DNA of 64,000 nucleotides from Streptomyces bluensis (GTDB taxonomy: Bacteria; Actinomycetota; Actinomycetes; Streptomycetales; Streptomycetaceae), in assembly GCF_014650715.1 (NCBI RefSeq), contig NZ_BMVM01000002.1:930001-994000 (forward strand), given 5' to 3'. The position numbers and the translations under genes are program-made. The notes under the pieces are model-generated. The model ran no database searches, was not told the DNA's origin, and saw only the letters and a list, made by a program, of their open reading frames with translations. Shown here piece by piece: positions 17,489 to 26,402 of the stretch. The number at the start of each line of letters is the position of its first letter. Positions within the stretch are counted from its first letter, which is position 1.

Positions 17489-18091
17489 TCAGGGCGTGCG
17501 CGGCACCGCGGAGACAGGTGGCTGGGAATAGTCGGCCGAGGCCGAGGGGCCCGTGGGAGCCGTCGCGCCGCCCTGCTCCGGCCCGGTGGAGGCGGGCGGT
17601 GGGACCTGGTCCTGGCGGCCGCCCGAGGAGGCGCCGCGGTACACGGCCGTGAAGGCGAGGGCGACCATGCCGATGCCCATCACGAGGGCGAGGACCCAGG
17701 CGACGGGCCGGTGCCAGCGGGCCTGTTTGCCGTACGCCCGGCCGTATGGCTCGCCGTAGCGGCCCTCCAGGATCTCCGCGTCGTCCAGGTCGTCGAGGTC
17801 CCGGTCGTGGCCGTAATCGCCGTCGGGTCCGTAGCCGTCCTCATAGAGCTCGTCGTCGCCTCGCGCGCCTCTGGTGTGCGCCCGGCGTGCTTCGGCCTCC
17901 TGCGCTTCGGCGCGCGCCTGGGCGGCGGCCAGGAGGCGTTCGACGGCGGTCGGCTCGTGCACCACTGCCGCCCGTACGAAGGCCTCGTCGAACACCACGG
18001 AGGCGAACTCTTCGTCCATACCTCCGCGGTCGCGGTCGTCGTCGGGCTCCCAGCCGTCAGGGAACGGCGTGCCCCCCACGTCCTCCGGCAC
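17489..18091 (-). CDS. Single-TM protein with N-terminal SVVFDE motif, second copy
   Basis: A 200-residue protein starting at GTG 18091. Residues 1-30 are acidic, then EEFASVVFDEAFVRAAVVHEPTA (about 31-53), a charged helical stretch, an Asp/Tyr-rich segment, a TM helix at about 139-158 (PVAWVLALVMGIGMVALAFTAVY), and a short Pro/Ser external tail. The motif before the TM helix is shared with the next gene, 111 bp downstream; this copy lacks the large external domain. Not a recognised enzyme. Confidence 0.85.
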   Translation of the reverse strand: MPEDVGGTPFPDGWEPDDDRDRGGMDEEFASVVFDEAFVRAAVVHEPTAVERLLAAAQARAEAQEAEARRAHTRGARGDDELYEDGYGPDGDYGHDRDLDDLDDAEILEGRYGEPYGRAYGKQARWHRPVAWVLALVMGIGMVALAFTAVYRGASSGGRQDQVPPPASTGPEQGGATAPTGPSASADYSQPPVSAVPRTP

Positions 18092-18210
18092 GCTTCCAGG
18101 GTAGACCTGAGGGGGTAATTTGGGCAGACGGTAAGGAAATCCATCCGCTGTGCGAAGACGGTTCGCGGGAACGTGACCGTCGTCAGCGATGCCCTTCCCC
18201 GTGCACCTGC

Positions 18211-19497
18211 TCAGCGCCGTACGTGTCCGTCGCCGGTCACGATGTACTTCGTGCTCGTCAGCTCCGGCAGCCCCATGGGCCCTCGGGCGTGCAGTTTCTG
18301 CGTCGAGATGCCGATCTCGGCCCCGAAGCCGAACTGGCCGCCGTCCGTGAAGCGGGTGGAGGCGTTCACCGCGACCGTCGTGGAGTCCACCAACTGGGTG
18401 AAGCGACGGGCGGCCTGCTGCGAGGTCGTCACGATCGCCTCGGTGTGCCCGGAGGTCCACAGCCGGATGTGCTCCACGGCCCGGTCGAGCGAGTCGACGA
18501 CGGCGGCGGCGATGTCGTACGAGAGGTACTCGGTCTCCCAGTCGTCCGTGGTGGCCTCGACGACGGTGGCCCGCGTGTCCTTGGCGTAGGCCAGCACGCG
18601 CTCGTCGCCGTGCACGGTCACCCCGGCGTCGGCCAGCGCGTCCAGGGCACGCGGCAGGAACCGGGGGGCGATGTCCTGGTGGACCAGCAGGGTCTCGGCG
18701 GCGTTGCAGACGCTCACCCGCTGGGCCTTGGAGTTGATCAGGATCTCGATCGCCATGTCGAGGTCGGCGTGCGCGTCGACGTAGACGTGGCAGTTGCCGG
18801 TGCCCGTCTCGATCACGGGGACGGTCGACTCCTCGACGACCGTACGGATCAGGGAGGCGCCGCCGCGCGGGATGAGGACGTCGACGAGGCCGCGGGCACG
18901 CATCAGCTCGCGTACGGACTCACGGCTCTCGCCGGGTACGAGCTGCACGGCGTCGGCGGGCAGCCCGGCACCGCCGACGGCGTCCCGGAGCACCCGGACG
19001 AGCGCCGTGTTCGACTCGTAGGCGGACGACGAGCCCCGCAGCAGCACCGCGTTGCCGGACTTCAAGCACAGGGCGGCGGCGTCGACGGTCACGTTCGGCC
19101 GGGCCTCGTAGATGATGCCGACGACTCCCAGCGGGACGCGCACCTGACGCAGGTCGATGCCGTTCGGCAGGGTGGAGCCGCGGACGACCTCGCCGACCGG
19201 GTCGGGGAGCGACACGACGTCGCGCACGTCGGAGGCGATGGCCCGTACCCGCTCCGGGGTCAGCGTCAGCCGGTCGATGATCGCCTCGCTGGTGCCGGCC
19301 TCGCGGGCACGCTCGATGTCCTGGGCGTTGGCCGCGACGATCTCGCTCGTGCGGACCTCCAGCGCGTCCGCGATCGCGAGCAGCGCGTCGTCCTTCTCGG
19401 CGCGCGGCAGCGGCGCGAGGTCGGCCGCGGCGGCCTTGGCGCGGTAGGCGACCCGGATGACCGGGGACATGGCGTCGTACGGCGAGAGCGTGGTCAT
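18211..19497 (-). CDS. proA: Gamma-glutamyl phosphate reductase
   Basis: A 428-residue enzyme that reduces gamma-glutamyl phosphate to glutamate semialdehyde in proline synthesis. Aldehyde-dehydrogenase-like motifs are visible: [29 protein letters not shown], the IPRGGASLI block, and the catalytic Cys in [14 protein letters not shown]. The start is ATG 19497 ([13 protein letters not shown]). It belongs with proB 800 bp upstream; the gene between them is unrelated to proline synthesis as far as I can tell. Confidence 0.97.
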   Translation of the reverse strand: MTTLSPYDAMSPVIRVAYRAKAAAADLAPLPRAEKDDALLAIADALEVRTSEIVAANAQDIERAREAGTSEAIIDRLTLTPERVRAIASDVRDVVSLPDPVGEVVRGSTLPNGIDLRQVRVPLGVVGIIYEARPNVTVDAAALCLKSGNAVLLRGSSSAYESNTALVRVLRDAVGGAGLPADAVQLVPGESRESVRELMRARGLVDVLIPRGGASLIRTVVEESTVPVIETGTGNCHVYVDAHADLDMAIEILINSKAQRVSVCNAAETLLVHQDIAPRFLPRALDALADAGVTVHGDERVLAYAKDTRATVVEATTDDWETEYLSYDIAAAVVDSLDRAVEHIRLWTSGHTEAIVTTSQQAARRFTQLVDSTTVAVNASTRFTDGGQFGFGAEIGISTQKLHARGPMGLPELTSTKYIVTGDGHVRR

Positions 19498-19672
19498 GCT
19501 GGAAGGGTAGTGCGCCGGGCGGAGACGTCCATCGGCTATCCCACAGCGCGAGACAGGCGCCCAACGGCGCCCAAAGCCTCGTGAAAGGTGCCGCGCTCCG
19601 GCTCGCACGCCCCTCCCGGACGCGCGGGCGCCACTGAGCGGTCACACAGGTCACTCATGTCACACAGGTCAC

Positions 19673-20179
19673 TCAGAAGGGATGCACCCCGACTGGCGTC
19701 GCAGGCAGCGGTCCGTGCCCCTCGGCGACGCGCTGGTGGTACGTCTCGCGGTCGATGACCTCCAGGCCGACGATCTCCCAGGGCGGCAGCCGGGCGCTCT
19801 GGCGGTGCTCGCCCCACAGGCGCAGGGCGACGGCGGCCGCGTCGTGCAGGTCGCGGGCCTCTTCCCAGTAGCGGATCTCGGCGTGGTCGGTGGCGTAGCG
19901 GCTGGTCAGCAGAAAGGGGTGGTCGTGGGCGAGCTGTTCGAGGCCGCGCCGTACCTCCGTCAGCGGAGCCTCGCCGCCCGAGACACTGAGCGTCACGTGC
20001 CACAGCCGGGGAACGTCCGTCGGCTCCTCCACGCCGGACGGCCGCTCGGAACGCTGCCCGGAGGGCTGCCCGTCGTACGCGTCCGAGGTCGCGACGCAGG
20101 TCAGCGCGCGCTCCTCGCCGGACCCGGGGGAGGCACCACCACCGCGGGACTCCGCCGCCCCAGGGCGCACTCGTCTCAC
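19673..20179 (-). CDS. Conserved hypothetical protein between proB and proA
   Basis: A 168-residue protein starting at GTG 20179, preceded by AAAAGGAGG. Residues 1-55 are polar. From residue 58 it reads as a folded domain (RLWHVTLSVSGGEAPLTEVRRGLEQLAHDHPFLLTSRYATDHAEIRYWEEARDL). The pattern suggests a small ferredoxin-like alpha/beta fold, but I recognise no family. Conserved placement between proB and proA is usual in Streptomyces. Confidence 0.8.
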   Translation of the reverse strand: MRRVRPGAAESRGGGASPGSGEERALTCVATSDAYDGQPSGQRSERPSGVEEPTDVPRLWHVTLSVSGGEAPLTEVRRGLEQLAHDHPFLLTSRYATDHAEIRYWEEARDLHDAAAVALRLWGEHRQSARLPPWEIVGLEVIDRETYHQRVAEGHGPLPATPVGVHPF

Positions 20180-20325
20180 GACGGCCTCCTTTTCGCAATG
20201 ACCGGGCCTTGGCCGGGCGGAATCTCCCTGCAACAAAGTTGAGCAGGCCGGACGGCTCCGCGTGGCGGTTTTACGGAACGTGGCATGCCGGAAGCCTGTG
20301 ATTCGGCCGTTCCGGGCGCGTCCGG

Positions 20326-21504
20326 TCAGGGGTGAAGCAGGGCCAGGTCGTCCCTGTGTACGACCTCTCGTTCGTACGCGGGACCCAGCTCGCGCGCCAG
20401 TTCCCGGGTCGAGCGGCCGATCAGCCGGGGGATCTCCTTGGCGTCGAAGTTGACGAGCCCCCGCGCCACCGCGCGCCCCTCGCCGTCCCGCAGCTCCACG
20501 GGGTCGCCCGCGGTGAACTCCCCCTCGACCGCCGCGATGCCCGCGGGCAGCAGCGACTTGCGGCCCTCGACGACCGCACGCACGGCCCCGTCGTCGAGGG
20601 TGAGCGAGCCCTGCGGGGTGGAGGCGTGCTGGAGCCACAGCAGCCGGTCGGCGGAACGCTTGCCCGTGGGGTGGAAGTACGTGCCGGTGTCACGGCCGGC
20701 GAGGGCGTCCGCCGCGTGGATCGCGCTGGTCAGGACCACGGGGACGCCTGCCCCTGTGGCGATCCCGGCGGCCTCGACCTTGGTGACCATGCCGCCGGTG
20801 CCGACGCCGGCCTTGCCCGTGCTGCCGATCTCGACGTGGGCGAGGTCCTCGGGCCCCCGTACCTCCGCTATCCGCGAGGTGCCGGGCCTGCCGGGGTCGC
20901 CGTCGTACACGCCGTCCACGTCCGAGAGCAGGACCAGCAGATCGGCCCGGACCAGATGGGCGACGAGCGCGGCGAGGCGGTCGTTGTCGCCGAAGCGGAT
21001 CTCGTCCGTGGCGACGGTGTCGTTCTCGTTGACGACCGGCAGCGCGCCCATCGCCAGCAGCTTGTCGAGGGTGCGCGAGGCGTTGCGGTGGTGGGCGCGG
21101 CGGCTCATGTCGTCGGAGGTGAGGAGCACCTGGCCGACGCGGATGCCGTACCGGGCGCAGGAGGCCGTGTAACGGGCCACGAGGAGGCCCTGGCCGACAC
21201 TCGCGGCCGCCTGCTGCCGGGCGAGGTCCTTGGGGCGCCGGCGCAGGCCGAGCGGTGCGAGCCCGGCGGCGATGGCACCGGACGACACCAGCACGATCTC
21301 CCTCTCACCCCCACCCTCAACCGAGGCCCTTCGGGCCACCCCCGTTCCTCGGGCCTTGGCGAGCACATCGACGAGGGCGTCCACCCGGTCGGCGTCCAGG
21401 CCCCCGGCCGCCGTGGTCAGGGACGAGGAGCCCACCTTGACGACGACCCTGTGCGCTTCCGCCACGCCCTGCCGTCCCGCGACGCCCTGCCTTGCCGTAG
21501 ACAC
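20326..21504 (-). CDS. proB: Glutamate 5-kinase
   Basis: A 392-residue enzyme phosphorylating glutamate as the first step of proline synthesis. The amino-acid-kinase domain shows VVVKVGSSSLT, VSSGAIAAG, PVVNENDTV and GDNDRLAALVA. The C-terminal PUA domain begins near residue 300 (LPAGIAAVEGEF). The GTG at 21504 is chosen; the frame upstream is unconserved. A 13-residue Arg/Gly insertion (GTGVARRASVEGGG) sits between strand 1 and the VSSGAIAAG loop and is not usual in ProB. Confidence 0.96.
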   Translation of the reverse strand: MSTARQGVAGRQGVAEAHRVVVKVGSSSLTTAAGGLDADRVDALVDVLAKARGTGVARRASVEGGGEREIVLVSSGAIAAGLAPLGLRRRPKDLARQQAAASVGQGLLVARYTASCARYGIRVGQVLLTSDDMSRRAHHRNASRTLDKLLAMGALPVVNENDTVATDEIRFGDNDRLAALVAHLVRADLLVLLSDVDGVYDGDPGRPGTSRIAEVRGPEDLAHVEIGSTGKAGVGTGGMVTKVEAAGIATGAGVPVVLTSAIHAADALAGRDTGTYFHPTGKRSADRLLWLQHASTPQGSLTLDDGAVRAVVEGRKSLLPAGIAAVEGEFTAGDPVELRDGEGRAVARGLVNFDAKEIPRLIGRSTRELARELGPAYEREVVHRDDLALLHP

Positions 21505-21661
21505 GCGTATCCCCGCATTTCCCCAGTTCCGACCCGCCGGTGTCTGCAATCTACGTGAGCGTGAGGGGCAGATGTCGCGGCATTTCGGTGGGTGGACGCC
21601 CGACTGGACGCCCGACACCTGACCGATATGCCTATTTTCAGCCGGTTGCTCCCGTGGAAGA

Positions 21662-21691
21662 TTGCTCCTCCGGCTCAGAAGGTCATACCGT
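21662..21691 (+). promoter_or_regulatory. Candidate promoter in the proB/TagF-like divergent intergenic region
   Basis: TTGCTC, 18 nt, TACCGT, reading toward the gene at 21832. The 327-bp gap 21505-21831 also has to hold the proB promoter; I see no other strong signal there. Confidence 0.35.
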
Positions 21692-21831
21692 CAGGGGTCG
21701 GCCTCACCTGTTCGAGGCGCCCATGGGGCGGAAAACGCCCGGGGCGCGCGCACGGAGGCGGGCCGCCCCCACTACTCTCTCCGCTACTTTCGCCCCGTCC
21801 GTCGTCGTTTCCCTCCGCAGGAGCCCAGCCC

Positions 21832-23934
21832 GTGCCCTCCGCAAGGCTCGCCCCCCGCCGCATCGCGCAGCTGTCCGCGCTGCTGGCGATGTTCGCGCTC
21901 TTCACGGCCCAGATCGTCTCCGCGCTGCTGCCGAACGTCCCGGTGTTCGTCGCGGCGAGCGCGGCCGGCCTCGTCCTGGACACCGCATTGCAGTACCGGG
22001 ACCCCGGTCTGCTCGCGGTCCTCGGCAAGATCCGGCTCGACACACTGGTCCGGCAGCTACTGCGCGACATGCTGATCCTGGTGGGGCTGCTGCGGATCGA
22101 GGGGGTCGACCCGGAGGGCGAGCACGCCCCCCTGGTGCTCGGCCTGTGGGCCTTCTACGCGCTGCACTTCGCCTGCCAGGGCATGGCGGTCCTGGTGCGC
22201 CGCACCCGGACCCTGCCGATCGTGACGCGGAACATCGACGCGTCCGCGCTGCGGCTGACCGCCGCCCCGCCGCGCCTGCTGGCCCGCCGCCAGGCCCACC
22301 GGCTGCTGACGTTCTCGCTGCCGACCACGGCCGGCCTGACGGCCACCGCGGCCACCAAGGACGGGCTCTGGGGCGGCATCGGCCTCGGTACCGCGCTCGT
22401 CCTGGCCCTCGGCGGCACGGTGTACCTGGCGACCTGGCTGCTGCCGAAGAAGCGGGCGAAGAGCGACCAGCAGGTCATGGCGTGGCTGGACCAGTGGCTG
22501 GCCGACTACCGGCCGACGGTCGCCATGTACTTCTCGGGCGGCGCGACGTCGGCGTACCAGGCGAACATGTGGCTCTCCACGCTCTCCAAGGTCGACGGCA
22601 AGCCGCTGATCGTGCTGCGCGAGCGGTTCATGGTGCAGAAGATCGACGCCACCGACGTGCCGATCATCTGCTTCCCGAAGGTCTCGACGATGTTCTCGCT
22701 GGAGAACTCGACGCTGCAGATGATGCTGCACCCGGCGAACGCCGCGAAGACCTCCCAGGTGCTGCGCATCCCCACGATCAAGCACGCGTTCATCAACCAC
22801 GGCGAGAGCGACAAGCTGTCCTCCTGCAACCCGTACGCGAAGGCGTATGACGAGGTGTGGGTCGCCGGTCCCGCGGCGCGCGAGCGGTACGCGCTCGCCG
22901 AGGTCGGTGTCGAGGACAAGGACATCGTCGAGGTCGGCCGCCCGCAGCTCGCGCCGATCCGCCCGTACTCGGGCGCGCCGACGGGGCCGCGCGACGCGGA
23001 CGCCAGCCAGCGCCTCACGACGGTTCTGTACGCGCCCACCTGGGAGGGCTGGGACGGCAACCCCGGCAACACCTCCGTGGTCCTGGCCGGTGAGAACATC
23101 GTCCGCGGGCTCCTGGCCGACGACAATGTGCGCCTGCTGTACAAGCCGCACCCGATGACGGGTTCCGTCGACCCGCGCGCGGGTGCCGCGAACCAGCGGA
23201 TCATGGCGATGATCCGCGAGGCCAACAATCGGCGTTCCGGCTCCCGGCCGGGCCCGGAGGCCGCCGCCGAGCTGGCCCGCCGCACCGTCGCCCTGGACAA
23301 GCTCACCTCGACGCACTTCCGCGACAGTGCGGACGAACTGGAGCGCATGCTTCTCCAGGGCGCGCCCCGGGGCGACCGCGAGGCCGCCATCACCGAGGCC
23401 ACGACCGCCTGGGAGAAGGCGTACTGGGCGTCGTTCCCGGAGTGGGAGCACCAGATCATCACGGACGCGCGCCCCGCGATCTTCGCCTGCTTCAACCAGG
23501 CGGACCTGCTGATCAGCGATGTCTCGTCGGTGGTCTCCGACTGGCTGTCCAGTGAGAAGCCGTACGCGGTCGCCAACACCTCGGGCATGACGGAGGAGGC
23601 GTTCCGTACGGGCTTCCCGACCGTGTCGGCGGGCGTCATCCTCACCCCGTCCGCCGAGGGTGTCCCGGCCCTGCTGGAGTCGGTGCGCCACCCGGAGAAG
23701 GACCAGTTCACCGCGGCCCGTGCGGAGCTGAAGGAGCACCTGCTCGGACCGTCCGACCCGCCGTCCCTGGTCCGCTTCAACAACGCGGTCCGGGCCCTGT
23801 GCGAGAAGGCCGACGACCGCCGCGTGCGCATGGAGTCCCGTCTGGCCGGCGAGATCCCCTCGCCGCGTGAGGCCTCCGAGGAGATGGCCGAGGACACGGG
23901 CCCGAACGGCGCGGGGGACTCCGTGACCGCGTAG
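21832..23934 (+). CDS. TagF-like glycopolymer polymerase with N-terminal membrane domain
   Basis: A 700-residue protein starting at GTG 21832 (CAGGAGC upstream). Residues 1-210 contain several TM segments. The rest is a CDP-glycerol glycerophosphotransferase-like domain: NHGESDK (about 323), VLYAPTWEGWDG (about 398), LLYKPHPMT (about 436) and LLISDVSSVVSDWL (about 559), the motifs that bind CDP and the phosphate acceptor in TagF. It probably polymerises a phosphate-linked wall glycopolymer; the substrate cannot be read from sequence. With the LCP protein and mre cluster nearby, it fits spore-wall polymer synthesis. The multi-TM extension is unlike classical TagF. Confidence 0.88.
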   Translation: MPSARLAPRRIAQLSALLAMFALFTAQIVSALLPNVPVFVAASAAGLVLDTALQYRDPGLLAVLGKIRLDTLVRQLLRDMLILVGLLRIEGVDPEGEHAPLVLGLWAFYALHFACQGMAVLVRRTRTLPIVTRNIDASALRLTAAPPRLLARRQAHRLLTFSLPTTAGLTATAATKDGLWGGIGLGTALVLALGGTVYLATWLLPKKRAKSDQQVMAWLDQWLADYRPTVAMYFSGGATSAYQANMWLSTLSKVDGKPLIVLRERFMVQKIDATDVPIICFPKVSTMFSLENSTLQMMLHPANAAKTSQVLRIPTIKHAFINHGESDKLSSCNPYAKAYDEVWVAGPAARERYALAEVGVEDKDIVEVGRPQLAPIRPYSGAPTGPRDADASQRLTTVLYAPTWEGWDGNPGNTSVVLAGENIVRGLLADDNVRLLYKPHPMTGSVDPRAGAANQRIMAMIREANNRRSGSRPGPEAAAELARRTVALDKLTSTHFRDSADELERMLLQGAPRGDREAAITEATTAWEKAYWASFPEWEHQIITDARPAIFACFNQADLLISDVSSVVSDWLSSEKPYAVANTSGMTEEAFRTGFPTVSAGVILTPSAEGVPALLESVRHPEKDQFTAARAELKEHLLGPSDPPSLVRFNNAVRALCEKADDRRVRMESRLAGEIPSPREASEEMAEDTGPNGAGDSVTA

Positions 23935-23968
23935 CACCTGATCGCAACGGATCGTCGTACGACGAATG

Positions 23969-23997
23969 AGGCCCCGGGAGACTACTCCCGGGGCCTT
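23969..23997. terminator. Bidirectional terminator between TagF-like gene and obgE
   Basis: ggccccggga, loop, tcccggggcc, then TTTT on the plus strand. The genes on either side converge, so it can serve both. Confidence 0.88.
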
Positions 23998-24047
23998 TTC
24001 GCACAGGGTTCCGCTTCGGCTTCGGCTTCGGCTCCGCCCCGGCAGGG

Positions 24048-25484
24048 CTAGAACGGCTCGAAGCCGTCGTACTCCCGCTGGACCTCGTCCCGCTCCGCCT
24101 CGCGGTCGCGGCGGCGCTGCGCGGCGGGCCGTGCGCCCTCGAAGCGGTGGTCCTCGCCACGACGGCCGAGCATCTCGGCGCCGGCCGTGACGGTGGGCTC
24201 CCAGTCGAAGACGACCGCGTTGTCCTCGGGCCCGATGGCGACGCCGTCGCCCGTCCGGGCGCCCGCCTTCATGAGCTCCTCCTCGACACCGAGGCGGTTC
24301 AGCCGGTCGGCGAGGTAGCCCACGGCCTCGTCGTTGTCGAAGTCGGTCTGGCGGACCCACCGCTCGGGCTTCTCGCCCCGCACCCGGAACAGTCCGTCGT
24401 CCTCGCGTACGACGGTGAAGCCCGCGTCGTCGACGGCCTTCGGGCGGATGACGATCCGCGTCGCCTCCTCCTTGGGCCGGGCGGCACGTGCCCTGGCCAC
24501 CAGGTCGGCGAGGGCGAAGGACAGCTCCTTCAGGCCCGTGTGCGCGACCGCGGACACCTCGAAGACCCGGTAACCGCGCTCCTCCAGGTCCGGCCGCACC
24601 ATCTCGGCGAGGTCCTTGCCGTCCGGTACGTCGATCTTGTTGAGCACCACGATCCGCGGACGGTCGCCCAGGCCGCCGTACTGCCCCAGCTCCTCCTCGA
24701 TGACGTCGAGGTCGGAGACGGGGTCACGCTCCGATTCCAGCGTGGCCGTGTCCAGCACGTGCACGAGCACGCTGCACCGCTCCACATGGCGCAGGAACTC
24801 CAGGCCCAGACCCTTGCCCTGGCTGGCGCCGGGGATGAGCCCCGGCACGTCGGCGATCGTGTAGACGGTCGCGCCCGCGGTCACCACGCCCAGGTTCGGG
24901 ACGAGCGTCGTGAAGGGATAGTCCGCGATCTTGGGCTTGGCGGCGGAGAGCACGGAGATCAGCGAGGACTTGCCCGCGCTCGGGTAGCCCACCAGCGCCA
25001 CGTCGGCGACGGTCTTGAGCTCCAGCACGATGTCCTGGAGATCGCCCGGCTCGCCGAGCAGCGCGAACCCGGGGGCCTTGCGCCGGGCGGAGGCCAGCGC
25101 CGCGTTGCCGAGCCCGCCCCGGCCGCCCTGAGCGGCGACGTACGACGTCCCGTGCCCCACCAGGTCCGCGAGCACATTGCCCGCCTTGTCGAGCACCACG
25201 GTCCCGTCCGGCACCGGCAGCACCAGGTCCTGTCCGTCCTTGCCGGAGCGGTTGCCGCCCTCGCCGGGCTTGCCGTTGGTGGCCTTGCGGTGGGGCGAGT
25301 GGTGGTAGTCGAGCAGCGTGGTGACGGACTGGTCGACGACGAGGATCACGTCACCGCCGCGCCCGCCGTTGCCGCCGTCGGGCCCGCCCAGCGGCTTGAA
25401 CTTCTCACGGTGGACGGAGGCACAGCCGTGACCTCCGTTACCCGCGGCGACGTGCAGCTCGACGCGGTCCACGAAGGTGGTCAT
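24048..25484 (-). CDS. obgE: GTPase Obg
   Basis: A 478-residue ribosome-assembly/stress GTPase. Residues 1-158 form the Gly-rich Obg fold ([22 protein letters not shown]), the G domain has GYPSAGKSS (166-174), [10 protein letters not shown] and NKID, and an OCT domain is at about 345-425, followed by a charged tail. In Streptomyces Obg influences the onset of differentiation. It is downstream of rplU-rpmA, the classic order, but a terminator-like hairpin intervenes. Confidence 0.98.
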   Translation of the reverse strand: MTTFVDRVELHVAAGNGGHGCASVHREKFKPLGGPDGGNGGRGGDVILVVDQSVTTLLDYHHSPHRKATNGKPGEGGNRSGKDGQDLVLPVPDGTVVLDKAGNVLADLVGHGTSYVAAQGGRGGLGNAALASARRKAPGFALLGEPGDLQDIVLELKTVADVALVGYPSAGKSSLISVLSAAKPKIADYPFTTLVPNLGVVTAGATVYTIADVPGLIPGASQGKGLGLEFLRHVERCSVLVHVLDTATLESERDPVSDLDVIEEELGQYGGLGDRPRIVVLNKIDVPDGKDLAEMVRPDLEERGYRVFEVSAVAHTGLKELSFALADLVARARAARPKEEATRIVIRPKAVDDAGFTVVREDDGLFRVRGEKPERWVRQTDFDNDEAVGYLADRLNRLGVEEELMKAGARTGDGVAIGPEDNAVVFDWEPTVTAGAEMLGRRGEDHRFEGARPAAQRRRDREAERDEVQREYDGFEPF

Positions 25485-25562
25485 GGTTCAGTGCCTCCAG
25501 AAACGTACGAATGCGTATCAGTACTGCGTCTTCAGTGGTGCTGTCTTCAGTGGTGCAACACG

Positions 25563-25608
25563 CGAAAGGCGGACCCGCCTTCCCTGCCGGGAAGTGAGGT
25601 CCGCCTCG
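25563..25608 (-). terminator. Terminator between rpmA and obgE
   Basis: On the minus strand AGGCGGACC pairs with GGTCCGCCT (9 bp) around an inner CTTCCC/GGGAAG stem, followed by TTT. It should at least reduce read-through from rpmA into obgE. Confidence 0.75.
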
Positions 25609-25621
25609 CGAGGAATTCCGG

Positions 25622-25876
25622 TCAGGCGACCGGAACGATGTTCACGACCTTGCGGCCACGGCTGGAGCCGAACTCCACCGCACCGGCCTGCAGGGCGAAC
25701 AGCGTGTCGTCGCCGCCACGGCCGACGCCCGCGCCCGGGTGGAAGTGGGTGCCGCGCTGGCGGACCAGGATCTCACCCGCGTTGACGGCCTGACCGCCGA
25801 AGCGCTTCACGCCGAGCCGCTGGGCGTTCGAGTCGCGACCGTTCCGGGTGGACGATGCGCCCTTCTTGTGTGCCAT
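25622..25876 (-). CDS. rpmA: 50S ribosomal protein L27
   Basis: 84 residues beginning [24 protein letters not shown], the canonical basic N-terminus that reaches the peptidyl-transferase centre. It lacks the cleaved N-terminal extension found in Firmicutes. It lies 14 bp after rplU. Confidence 0.99.
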   Translation of the reverse strand: MAHKKGASSTRNGRDSNAQRLGVKRFGGQAVNAGEILVRQRGTHFHPGAGVGRGGDDTLFALQAGAVEFGSSRGRKVVNIVPVA

Positions 25877-25890
25877 GTCTCCTCAGTCCC

Positions 25891-26211
25891 TTACTTCGCA
25901 GCCGCGGGGATCTCAGTGACCTTGATCGCCGTGTACTGCTGGCGGTGGCCCTGACGACGGCGGTAGCCGGTCTTGTTCTTGTAGCGCAGAATGTCGATCT
26001 TCTGGCCCTTGTGGTGGTCCACGACCTCGGCCTGGACCTTGATGCCGGCCAGCACCCACGGGTCGCTGGTCACAGCGTCGCCGTCGACAACGAGCAGGGT
26101 CGAGAGCTCGACCGTGTCGCCAACCTTGGCGGTGGAAATCTTGTCAACCTCAACGATGTCGCCGACAGCAACCTTGTGCTGGCGACCACCGCTGCGCACG
26201 ATGGCGTACAC
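25891..26211 (-). CDS. rplU: 50S ribosomal protein L21
   Basis: 106 residues, starting at GTG 26211 and beginning [14 protein letters not shown]. It binds 23S rRNA domain II. First gene of the rplU-rpmA operon. The 190 bp upstream must hold the promoter; TTGACC near 26355 on the minus strand is a possible -35, but no convincing -10 follows. Confidence 0.99.
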   Translation of the reverse strand: MYAIVRSGGRQHKVAVGDIVEVDKISTAKVGDTVELSTLLVVDGDAVTSDPWVLAGIKVQAEVVDHHKGQKIDILRYKNKTGYRRRQGHRQQYTAIKVTEIPAAAK

Positions 26212-26402
26212 GCGGATCTCACTCTCTCGCTCGGAAACGGCACCCCCGCAGTCCAGCCACCCGACACACGGACGGCCTCTCCCACAAGCGCGCCCGGCGC
26301 TCGGGAGGATGAGGTTTACGGGGATGTGGCGCGTCAGTCGATACGCCGACGGTCAAGGGTACGAGGCCACGCCCGAAGGGGTCAAACCGAGCCCCTCCAC
26401 CG

